Origin: Christensenellaceae bacterium Phil7
Lineage (GTDB): Bacteria > Bacillota > Clostridia > Christensenellales > CAG-138
Length of the DNA stretch: 64,000 nt
NCBI GenBank assembly: GCA_001940845.1
Contig: MSGV01000010.1
Span: forward strand, 1-64,000
Reading direction: 5' to 3'
Shown: one piece after another, positions 7,891-15,417 of the stretch
Layout: each line of letters begins with the position of its first letter
Numbering within the stretch: position 1 is the first letter of the stretch
Program-made: the position numbers and the translations under genes
Notes under the pieces: model-generated
What the model was told of the DNA's origin: nothing
What the model saw: the letters and a program-made list of their open reading frames with translations, nothing else
Database searches by the model: none

Positions 7891-9651
7891 ATGATTTTTG
7901 GTAAACACATCAATAAGTATTACTTAAAGCATCTCCCGCTGTACCTGTTGGGTACGCTCGCACTGGTCCTTGTTGACTATTTTCAGCTCATCGTTCCGAA
8001 ATTATATGGCAACGTCATAAACGGAATGAACGGTGCAGATTGGTTCACAATGGATTATCTGGTAAATGAGATATGCCTCCCAATGGTCGGCATAGTTGTT
8101 GCTATTGTGGTGGGGCGTTTTCTGTGGCGCATCTGTTTCTTTGGCTCTGCAATCAGGATTGAAACCGACCTGCGCAACAGGATGTTCGATCATGCCAGAC
8201 TGCTGTCCAATCAATATTATCAGGTTAATAAGGTCGGCAATCTAATGAGCCTTTTCACAAACGATCTCGATACCATTCAGGAATGTATGGGCGATGGCGT
8301 ATTGATGCTTGTCGATGCCCTTTTTCTCGGCACACTTGCAATGATAAAGATGTGGAATATGGACAGGATGCTGACCGGCTTCGCATTGATACCAATGGTA
8401 CTCATGCTATTAATCGGAACCATAGTCGGTAAATCCATGATGAACCGTTGGGAGATCCGCCAGCAGGCATTCTCCGATCTTTCCGATTTTTCTCAGGAAA
8501 GCTTTTCCGGCTTCGCCGTTATAAAAGCATTTGTCAAGGAGCTCAAAGAGCTTGCTGCATTCCGCAAGCTTAATATACAAAACGAGGATGCGAATGTAAA
8601 CTATACCAAGATATCGGTTATGCTCAATATTCTGATAACCCTCCTGGTCGAATCGGTCATCTGCGTCATTCTCGGCTATGGCGGTACGCTTGTATATAAG
8701 GGTAAATTTGATCCAGGTCAGCTCGTTGAATACATCGGATATTTTTCCTCCATCGTTTGGCCGATAATGGCGATCTCCATGCTTATTGAAAAGACCTCGC
8801 GCGGCAAAGCCTCGCTGAAGCGAGTTGGTGAACTTCTTGATGCCGAGATCAATGTTAAGGATGCTGAGGGCGCAGAGGCTCTTACCGAGGTTAAGGGCGG
8901 TATCGAGTTCCGCCATCTCACTTTCCGCTATCCGGATGGCGAGAATGATGTGCTTGAGGATTGCTCCTTTAAGATCGCTCCGGGCGAAAGCGTCGGTATC
9001 GTCGGCAAAACCGGGTCCGGCAAAACTACCATCGTTGACCTCATGCTCCGCACCTACAATGTGCCCGATGGTACCATATTCATCGATGGGAAGGATATCA
9101 ACAGCATATCCATTCGCTCGCTTCGCACAAATTTTGCATATGTGCCCCAGGATAATTTCCTTTTCTCCGATACCATACAGAATAATATCGGCTTTGCTTT
9201 TGATGAAGTCGATGCAGATGCAGTCAAGCGTGCGGCAATCCTTTCGGATGTTGATGATAATATAGTTGAATTTAAGGAAGGCTACGGCACCATTCTTGGT
9301 GAGCGCGGCGTCACCGTTTCTGGCGGACAAAAGCAGCGCATATCCATAGCACGTGCATTGATGAAGGATGCTCCAATTCTCATAATGGACGATTCGGTTT
9401 CGGCTGTTGATACAAATACAGAAAGGATCATTCTGAATAATCTGCGAGAGAATCGTGCGGGCAAAACAACCATTCTCATTGCACATCGCATAACCACCAT
9501 CGAGGGTATGGATAAGATCATATTTGTGGATGATGGCAGAATACTTGCGGTCGGCACGCATGATGAGCTATGTGCAGGCTGTCCCGATTATAATCGTATG
9601 GTCGAACTTCAAAAGCTTGAAAATGAAGCGGGAGGTATTGAAAATGCATAA
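7891..9651 (+). CDS. ABC exporter half-transporter, degenerate-site subunit
   Basis: A 586-residue type IV ABC exporter: six membrane helices (residues 15-300) and a nucleotide-binding domain. Walker A is GKTGSGKTT (372-380), the signature is VSGGQ (476-480) and Walker B is ILIMD (496-500). The residue after Walker B is Asp (D501) instead of the catalytic Glu, as in the degenerate-site subunit of heterodimeric exporters such as TM287/288, BmrCD or LmrCD. Its stop overlaps the start of the second subunit by 8 bases. The substrate is unknown; drug or peptide export is likely from the family. The DtxR-type gene upstream is on the same strand but separated by 344 bases with an independent promoter. 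Confidence 0.93.
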   Translation: MIFGKHINKYYLKHLPLYLLGTLALVLVDYFQLIVPKLYGNVINGMNGADWFTMDYLVNEICLPMVGIVVAIVVGRFLWRICFFGSAIRIETDLRNRMFDHARLLSNQYYQVNKVGNLMSLFTNDLDTIQECMGDGVLMLVDALFLGTLAMIKMWNMDRMLTGFALIPMVLMLLIGTIVGKSMMNRWEIRQQAFSDLSDFSQESFSGFAVIKAFVKELKELAAFRKLNIQNEDANVNYTKISVMLNILITLLVESVICVILGYGGTLVYKGKFDPGQLVEYIGYFSSIVWPIMAISMLIEKTSRGKASLKRVGELLDAEINVKDAEGAEALTEVKGGIEFRHLTFRYPDGENDVLEDCSFKIAPGESVGIVGKTGSGKTTIVDLMLRTYNVPDGTIFIDGKDINSISIRSLRTNFAYVPQDNFLFSDTIQNNIGFAFDEVDADAVKRAAILSDVDDNIVEFKEGYGTILGERGVTVSGGQKQRISIARALMKDAPILIMDDSVSAVDTNTERIILNNLRENRAGKTTILIAHRITTIEGMDKIIFVDDGRILAVGTHDELCAGCPDYNRMVELQKLENEAGGIENA

Positions 9652-11533
9652 GAATCTTCCTCTGCTGATAGTTGGAGGCATAATCGGCGTCATCACCACG
9701 ATCCTGGTCATTGCCTATGCTGCCGTCAAGGATAAAAAGCAATCCATGGGCTTTGAACGAAACATGAAGGATGGGGAGATATTAAAGCGGCTGCTCGCCT
9801 ACGCAAAGCCCTATGCAAAGAACTTCATATTTGTTGGCATAATAATGCTCGTCTCAGTTGCGTATGATATAATTTCCCCACTCATCATCGGAAAGATCAC
9901 GGGAATGTTCGATGAATCCTTCCAGCTGCGCACGCTCTATATCTATGTGGCCTTTTATGCGGGCATACTCCTTGCATCGATGGGCTGCACCTATATCCAG
10001 GCGATAGTGCTGCAAAAGACCGGACAAAAGATAATATCGGGCGTACGCGAGGATCTCTTCATACGCATAGAATCCCTTTCGCATAAGCAGATGACCAATA
10101 TCCCAGTCGGAAAATTGGTGACGCGCATTACAAATGACACAAATGCGATATCCCTGATGTTCACCAGCCTGCTTGTGAACCTCGTCAATAACTGCTTTGT
10201 TATCATCGCAGTGCTAATCGCAATGCTTTGCCTCAACTATGAGCTCACCCTTATGGTGCTCTGCTTCGTACCCTTTATCGTCCTCTTCACCGTCATATTC
10301 CGTAAATTCGCTCGCAGAGCTTATCGCAAGGTGAAGGATCGCACCACCGATATAAATACCTATCTTTCCGAAAATCTTTCAGGAATAAAGATCACCCAGA
10401 TATTCAACAGAGAGGATGCCAAAAATCGTGAATTTGCAGCAAAGAGCAATCTGCTTGGAAAAGCAAAGCGAGAACAGATCTCCGTATTCGGAATATTCCG
10501 TCCGCTGGTCTATATGCTCTACATAAGTTCCATCATGCTCCTGCTCTATCTGGGAGGCCGTGGATATCTCGAAAATACGACATTCCTTGGGCAGAGCTTG
10601 AACGCAAGCATAGTTGTATCCTTCTATATGTACATCTCCAAGTTCTTCAACCCCATCCAGGGTCTGGCAGAGCAATTCAATTGGCTGCAGTCGGCGTTTG
10701 CATCCGCAGAAAAGGTTTTCACTATCATGGATATCGAGCCTGAACTCGTAGATGAGCCCGATGCTATAGAGCTCGATGAAGTCAGGGGCGAGATCGAATT
10801 CAAAGATGTCTGGTTCAGCTATATTCCGGATGAATGGGTGCTGAAGGGCGTATCATTCCATATCAAGCCAAAGGATACCGTTGCTTTTGTCGGCCCTACC
10901 GGATCTGGAAAAACGACCATACTTGCGCTTATCTGCCGTAATTATGACTTCCAGAAAGGTCAGATACTTATAGACGGCATCGATATCCGGAAGATAAAGA
11001 TCGCCTCCCTCCGCCGGCATTTCGGGCAGATGCTTCAGGATGTTTTCCTTTTCTCAGGCACCATTCGAAGCAATATTCTGCTGCGGGAAGAGGGCATTTC
11101 CGATGAAGAAGTCATGGAAGCCTGCCGCTACGTCAATGCTGACCATTTCATAAATAAGCTTGATAGCGGACTTGATGAGGTCGTTCGTGAACGCGGAAAT
11201 AATTTCTCAGCAGGCCAACGCCAGCTCCTCTCCTTCGCCCGCACCATAATCCATAAGCCCAGCGTTATGATACTCGATGAAGCAACGGCCAATATCGATA
11301 CCGAAACCGAACTGCTCATTCAGGATTCGCTCGAAAAGATGATGAATATAGGCACCATGCTGATAGTTGCCCACAGGTTATCCACAATTCAGCATGCTGA
11401 CAACATCATTGTGCTCAGCCACGGACAGATCGTTGAGCAGGGAAATCATAATGAGCTGCTTGCAAAGCGAGGAAGATATTACCAGCTTTATACCCTTCAA
11501 TTCCACAAGGAACAGCTAAGCAAGGGACGGTAA
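9644..11533 (+). CDS. ABC exporter half-transporter, catalytic subunit
   Basis: The partner subunit, 629 residues from the ATG at 9644, chosen because GGAGG lies 9 bases upstream and the longer frame to 9524 runs inside the preceding gene. It has an extra N-terminal hydrophobic segment (residues 3-24), then six membrane helices and a nucleotide-binding domain with GPTGSGKTT, signature FSAGQ and Walker B VMILDEATANIDT. The canonical Glu is present, so this protein carries the active ATPase site complementing the degenerate partner. A strong hairpin terminator follows. The convergent radical SAM gene lies just beyond; whether the exporter handles its peptide is only a possibility. Confidence 0.93.
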   Translation: MHKNLPLLIVGGIIGVITTILVIAYAAVKDKKQSMGFERNMKDGEILKRLLAYAKPYAKNFIFVGIIMLVSVAYDIISPLIIGKITGMFDESFQLRTLYIYVAFYAGILLASMGCTYIQAIVLQKTGQKIISGVREDLFIRIESLSHKQMTNIPVGKLVTRITNDTNAISLMFTSLLVNLVNNCFVIIAVLIAMLCLNYELTLMVLCFVPFIVLFTVIFRKFARRAYRKVKDRTTDINTYLSENLSGIKITQIFNREDAKNREFAAKSNLLGKAKREQISVFGIFRPLVYMLYISSIMLLLYLGGRGYLENTTFLGQSLNASIVVSFYMYISKFFNPIQGLAEQFNWLQSAFASAEKVFTIMDIEPELVDEPDAIELDEVRGEIEFKDVWFSYIPDEWVLKGVSFHIKPKDTVAFVGPTGSGKTTILALICRNYDFQKGQILIDGIDIRKIKIASLRRHFGQMLQDVFLFSGTIRSNILLREEGISDEEVMEACRYVNADHFINKLDSGLDEVVRERGNNFSAGQRQLLSFARTIIHKPSVMILDEATANIDTETELLIQDSLEKMMNIGTMLIVAHRLSTIQHADNIIVLSHGQIVEQGNHNELLAKRGRYYQLYTLQFHKEQLSKGR

Positions 11534-11540
11534 AATTTAC

Positions 11541-11576
11541 GGCCGATGATCCAGAATTCGATCATCGGCCATTTTT
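11541..11576 (+). terminator. terminator of ABC exporter operon
   Basis: GGCCGATGATC (11541-11551) pairs with GATCATCGGCC (11560-11570), followed by ATTTTTT. Confidence 0.85.
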
Positions 11577-11679
11577 TAGAAAAAACTTTCATAGAATGCA
11601 ATTCGGGCATAGTACACCCATACGTTCGGAGAACCCGCTATCAGCAGAGATAATCCCCTTAGCTAATGCACGGTGGGTA

Positions 11680-12945
11680 TCAAATCTCCTTACCCGCCAC
11701 CAAACAGGCAAGTGGGTTGCATCGAGTATGATCCCCACGATAAACCCATGCCTTGATCCTGCAATCCGTGGTTGTACATTGATCACGCAGATCGCATTTT
11801 CTGCATTCCTTGGATGAGTGCCTTTTTTCCTTTCTGAATGCCTCGATATTGCTGCCGCAATGCACCCAGGCATATTCAAGACCAACATCGAATGCATTAT
11901 ACTTAAAATAAAAGCGTTCGTCACATGCTGCGTTACAGATTTTCATTCTTCCATTAGTCATTATGGTGCACTGGGCTTCGCCGCCATTGCATCTGAGCTG
12001 ATTTCTGCTTACTTTTTCCTCCCTGCTCTTTTCTCGGGTGAAGAGCTCCGGCATTTTTTTCCATATCTCGGGTATTTGTTCCAAAGTATATCCAAATCCG
12101 CTTGCGCAGCCCATAGGAAATACCATATCCTTCATATGTATGGCATTCGGCAGATTCGTTTTCACGCATTCATCAAACTCTTTCATCGAAGCTATATTAT
12201 CCTGCATGACGACCGTGGAGATGAATAGGGTCACGTTTTCAAATTTGCTCACCTCTTCTGCGCATTTCATCGCATGCTCATACGCTCCGCTTCTACCTCT
12301 TATAGCATCATGCGTGGATGATATTCCATCTATACTTATTTTTATCTCATACCTATACTGTCTGCTCCGCTCGAGAAGCTCTGTTATTACATCATAATTA
12401 TAACCATTTGTAAATATGCATACATCGAATCCATGCTCCAGCATAAACATGGCTATCTCAATAAAATCCGGATGCAGAGTTGGTTCGCCACCGGTTATGG
12501 CGATCTGATTAACATTGAGAGCATTCAATGCGGGCAAGCTCGCCTTGATCCATTCAAAAGGTATAAATTCAGGTGCTTCCGAATCAGGAAATGCACCATA
12601 GCAATGCTTGCATTTGAAATTGCACACATTGGTCAGCTCAATGCTCACCGAAGTAAGCGGGTGCTTATATTTGCATCGCGATCCAATATGTACGCATTCA
12701 TCCTGAACGTACGGCTCGTCCGATTCGTACAGAAATCCCATCTCTTTTAATTCTTCTAAAAAATCTTTTGTTTGCTCATTGAGCGGATGTGGTTCCATAC
12801 CCCCGTAGATCTGTCTCAGAAGTTTCGCCCCACTGCTGCCTATGACGAGCTCATCTTCTATTGCATTATTGAACAGCGAATATGTGTTCATCTCGATATT
12901 TCGTCTTGTTTGGAACAGCCTTGTTCCTGCTCGTATTCCATACAC
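11680..12945 (-). CDS. radical SAM/SPASM peptide maturase (RiPP-type)
   Basis: A 421-residue enzyme from the GTG at 12945, chosen because GGAGGTGA lies 5-6 bases upstream; the longer frame to 13002 has no such site. An N-terminal segment of about 75 residues (VIGSSGAKLLRQIYGG) resembles the PqqD-type peptide-recognition domain. The radical SAM core has the cluster motif CNFKCKHC (Cys108, Cys112, Cys115) and ITGGEPTLHP. The Cys-rich C-terminus (CNGGEAQC, ICNAAC, CRKCDLRDQC) is a SPASM region for extra Fe-S clusters. Such enzymes make thioether or C-C crosslinks in ribosomal peptides. A 42-residue two-Cys peptide is encoded just upstream, probably the substrate. The exact chemistry cannot be assigned. 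Confidence 0.88.
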   Translation of the reverse strand: MYGIRAGTRLFQTRRNIEMNTYSLFNNAIEDELVIGSSGAKLLRQIYGGMEPHPLNEQTKDFLEELKEMGFLYESDEPYVQDECVHIGSRCKYKHPLTSVSIELTNVCNFKCKHCYGAFPDSEAPEFIPFEWIKASLPALNALNVNQIAITGGEPTLHPDFIEIAMFMLEHGFDVCIFTNGYNYDVITELLERSRQYRYEIKISIDGISSTHDAIRGRSGAYEHAMKCAEEVSKFENVTLFISTVVMQDNIASMKEFDECVKTNLPNAIHMKDMVFPMGCASGFGYTLEQIPEIWKKMPELFTREKSREEKVSRNQLRCNGGEAQCTIMTNGRMKICNAACDERFYFKYNAFDVGLEYAWVHCGSNIEAFRKEKRHSSKECRKCDLRDQCTTTDCRIKAWVYRGDHTRCNPLACLVAGKEI

Positions 12946-12990
12946 GATGTTCACCTCCATTATCCATTCATTGAAATGCTTTGATTTGTC

Positions 12991-13020
12991 GGGCTGCCGC
13001 ACAAGCTTATGCTGCAGCCC
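12991..13020 (-). terminator. hairpin between precursor and maturase genes
   Basis: GGGCTGC and GCAGCCC (12991-12997 and 13014-13020) form a stem without a following T-run. A hairpin here could act as a partial terminator or RNA-processing/stability element, giving more peptide than enzyme, as seen in many peptide operons. Function inferred from position. Confidence 0.45.
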
Positions 13021-13072
13021 ATTACGATCTATTCAGACGGCTTATGCCGCCCTTCTGCCTTCAAATGGCAGT

Positions 13073-13201
13073 TTAGTTTTCAGCCGCACAGTTTTTATTG
13101 CTGCACTGATATAGCATGGTTGCATATACGGTGCTGTCCACGGTGCGTGCCTTTCTGGAGATCAGCAGCTTGTGCTGAAACAGTGACAAAAACCTACGCA
13201 T
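13073..13201 (-). CDS. candidate RiPP precursor peptide, 42 residues, two Cys
   Basis: A short frame: ATG at 13201, stop TAA at 13073-13075. It is preceded by AAAGGAGGTGAAAATT, an excellent ribosome binding site almost identical to that of the maturase. The peptide starts MRRFLSLFQHKLL, is basic and amphipathic up to about residue 20, continues TVDSTVYATMLY and ends QCSNKNCAAEN. The two cysteines (33 and 38) sit five residues apart near the C-terminus, after a leader-like region. A consensus promoter lies 90 bases upstream and no other gene is between it and the maturase. I do not recognise the family; it is not a SCIFF-type six-Cys peptide. Confidence 0.7.
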   Translation of the reverse strand: MRRFLSLFQHKLLISRKARTVDSTVYATMLYQCSNKNCAAEN

Positions 13202-13291
13202 AATTTTCACCTCCTTTCATAGAGACTTTTACGCATATAGGGCTGTATGACCCGTGCATAATCTGCGCAAAACTCTCTATTCAATGTTATA

Positions 13292-13320
13292 ACCATACCA
13301 TGAATTGTCAGCATTGTCAA
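13292..13320 (-). promoter_or_regulatory. promoter of the peptide/maturase operon
   Basis: On the minus strand TTGACA (13315-13320), 17 bases, TATGGT (13292-13297). The start point would be about 80 bases before the precursor ATG. Confidence 0.65.
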
Positions 13321-13332
13321 TATATGCTCGAA

Positions 13333-13386
13333 AAAAGTATCACAAAAATACTTACTGTCGAATTAATATATGTGATAATTGTTTCA
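13333..13386. promoter_or_regulatory. two inverted repeats, candidate operators
   Basis: AAGTAT/ATACTT (about 13334-13351) and TGTGA-N8-TCACA (13369-13386) lie in the 375-base spacer between the divergent peptide operon and macro-domain gene. The second resembles CRP/FNR-type symmetry but with two extra central bases. I see no gene in this spacer. Confidence 0.4.
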
Positions 13387-13500
13387 CATTTTCTCACTTC
13401 TAAAGGCTATATTGAAATTTATTTCCCGGGAATTAAATAGAAGCATTCGCCTGACGCATCATGAAGCAATTTGGCGATTGCTGACTTTACACAGACCGTG

Positions 13501-13530
13501 TTGCCTGCTTGGCACGCTTTATGCTATAAT
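13501..13530 (+). promoter_or_regulatory. promoter of macro-domain gene
   Basis: TTGCCT (13501-13506), 18 bases, perfect TATAAT (13525-13530), 46 bases before the ATG at 13577. Confidence 0.6.
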
Positions 13531-13576
13531 ATTTCGAACCTCGTTGCGTATAAAAAAAGGAAAGGAATGTGAGCTC

Positions 13577-14581
13577 ATGCCGCTTGAAATAGTCCGAAAT
13601 GATATAACAAGGATGAATGTTGATGTGATAGTGAATGCCGCAAAGCCATCGCTGCTCGGGGGAGGCGGAGTCGATGGCTGCATACATCGTGCAGCGGGAA
13701 CTCAGCTTCTTGAGGAATGCATGAAATTGGGCGGCTGTGCGGTCGGGCAGGCAAAGCTGACAAATGGCTATTGTCTTCCATGCAAATTTGTTATCCATGC
13801 CGTAGGTCCTGTATGGCAGGATGGCAAGCATGGAGAGATCGAACTTCTCAGATCCTGCTACAAAGCCTCGCTCGCGCTTGCAAAGAAACATGGCTGCAAG
13901 ACAGCCGCATTTCCGCTGATATCTTCCGGCTACTATAATTTTCCCAAAGAACTCGCCCTAAGAATAGCTATCGATACCATCGGAGCCTTCTTGCTCGAAA
14001 ATGATATGAAGGTCTACATAGTCATCTTCGATAGAAAATCATACAGCATCGGTGAAAAATTATTTGCGAATATCAAGGAATACATCGATGATCGCTATGC
14101 AGGTGAACGATCGCAGAGCCGGCTCGAACGCATTCGGCATTCCAATGAAGCGCATCCATCAATCTGCGAAGCATTGCCTCTATCATACCAGGTCGGCTAC
14201 AGCAAAAAAGCATTATCCCTCGATGCTGCGCTTGAACAGATCGATGAGAGTTTTTCAGAGATGCTTCTTCGTAAAATCGATGAAAGCGGCATGACGGACA
14301 GCCAATGCTATAAAAAGGCCAATATCGATAGGAAGCTTTTTTCAAAGATCCGCAGCGACCGGCTTTATAAACCAAGCAAACCCACGGTGCTTGCCTTTGC
14401 AATAGCGCTTGAGCTATCAATCGACGATACAAGAGATATGCTCATGAAGGCTGGCTTTGCCCTCAGCCATTCCAACAAATTCGATATCATCATTGAATAT
14501 TTCATCGATCACGGCAACTACAACATTTTTGAAATAAACGAAGCATTATTTGCATTTGATCAATGCCTGCTCGGAGCATAG
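13577..14581 (+). CDS. macro domain protein with C-terminal HTH-like domain
   Basis: A protein of 334 residues from the ATG at 13577; the longer frame is upstream sequence containing the promoter. Residues 1-165 form a macro domain (Appr-1''-p/O-acetyl-ADP-ribose processing) with NDITRMNVDVIVNAA, the GGGGVDGCIHRAAG loop and PLISSGYYNFP. Residues 230-334 resemble an Xre-like helix-turn-helix module (YKKANIDRKLFSKIRSDRLY, then PSKPTVLAFAIAL and AGFALS). The combination is common in Firmicutes; the macro domain should bind or hydrolyse ADP-ribose derivatives, while the second domain's partner is unknown. A vWA gene follows 106 bases downstream on the same strand. Confidence 0.85.
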   Translation: MPLEIVRNDITRMNVDVIVNAAKPSLLGGGGVDGCIHRAAGTQLLEECMKLGGCAVGQAKLTNGYCLPCKFVIHAVGPVWQDGKHGEIELLRSCYKASLALAKKHGCKTAAFPLISSGYYNFPKELALRIAIDTIGAFLLENDMKVYIVIFDRKSYSIGEKLFANIKEYIDDRYAGERSQSRLERIRHSNEAHPSICEALPLSYQVGYSKKALSLDAALEQIDESFSEMLLRKIDESGMTDSQCYKKANIDRKLFSKIRSDRLYKPSKPTVLAFAIALELSIDDTRDMLMKAGFALSHSNKFDIIIEYFIDHGNYNIFEINEALFAFDQCLLGA

Positions 14582-14687
14582 CAATCCCATTATTGTCGCT
14601 TTACAGGCGACCAACGGAGCTTTATTCCTCTGTATAATTTATTTGCAAGGTGAAAACCAAGCGATCAATATACGGAGGTGCTTCAGC

Positions 14688-15338
14688 ATGAAAAAGAATC
14701 TGACCGAAATCATATTTATCCTTGATCGCAGCGGCTCAATGAGCGGGCTTGAATCCGACACCATAGGAGGGTTTAACGCCATGCTGGAAAAGCAAAAGAG
14801 AGCCGATGGCGATGCATATATTTCGACCATACTGTTTGATGGCGTGAGCGAAATCATCCACGATCGAATAGAAATCCAAAATGTCATGCCCTTGACGGAA
14901 AAGGAATACTATGTTCGCGGATGCACAGCTCTTCTGGACGCCATCGGCGGAGCTATACACCACATCAGCAATATACATAAATACGCAAGAGCAGAAGATG
15001 TGCCAGAAAATACGCTTTTCATCATTACTACCGATGGCATGGAGAATGCGAGCAGGCGGTATTCCTCCGATCAGGTCAAGCATATGATCCAGCGCGAAAA
15101 AGAAATGCATGGATGGGAATTCCTGTTTCTCGGGGCGAATATCGATGCTATCGAAACAGCGCAGCGCTTCGGAATACGCAAGGATCGTGCCGTCAATTAT
15201 CATAGCGACCATATGGGAACAAAACTTAATTATGAGGTTATCAGCGATGCAATAAGCACGGTTCGAAGCAATGCGCCTCTCGATACAAGCTGGAAAAAGC
15301 GCATTGATGATGATTATATAGGGCGAACAAAGGCATGA
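14688..15338 (+). CDS. von Willebrand factor type A domain protein
   Basis: A 216-residue cytoplasmic vWA protein, start at 14688 behind GGAGG. The metal-ion adhesion site is complete: DRSGSMSG (DxSxS) near residue 12, a Thr in the GCTALLDAIG stretch and the Asp in IITTDGMENAS. Small vWA proteins of this type resemble TerY/YfbK-like adaptors that bind partners through Mg2+. There is no signal peptide. It shares strand and neighbourhood with the macro-domain gene, so the two may act together on a common target. A strong hairpin separates it from the convergent sortase gene. Confidence 0.85.
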   Translation: MKKNLTEIIFILDRSGSMSGLESDTIGGFNAMLEKQKRADGDAYISTILFDGVSEIIHDRIEIQNVMPLTEKEYYVRGCTALLDAIGGAIHHISNIHKYARAEDVPENTLFIITTDGMENASRRYSSDQVKHMIQREKEMHGWEFLFLGANIDAIETAQRFGIRKDRAVNYHSDHMGTKLNYEVISDAISTVRSNAPLDTSWKKRIDDDYIGRTKA

Positions 15339-15363
15339 TCTGATCCGGGCAAACCTGCTAATA

Positions 15364-15397
15364 ATATAGGCAGGCACTTAAAAGAGCCTGCCTATAT
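15364..15397. terminator. terminator between vWA gene and sortase gene
   Basis: ATATAGGCAGGC (15364-15375) pairs perfectly with GCCTGCCTATAT (15386-15397). It lies between two convergent genes and could serve both. Confidence 0.75.
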
Positions 15398-15417
15398 GGC
15401 CTTAAAGCGACCTATGC

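Noticed and set aside
8410-9561. 383-codon minus-strand frame
   Set aside because: It lies fully antisense to the ABC exporter gene, has no domain and no ribosome binding site.
7891-11533. ABC exporter as dedicated transporter of the RiPP-like peptide
   Set aside because: It has no peptidase domain, is convergent with the peptide operon and has its own promoter and terminator, so linkage is not supported.
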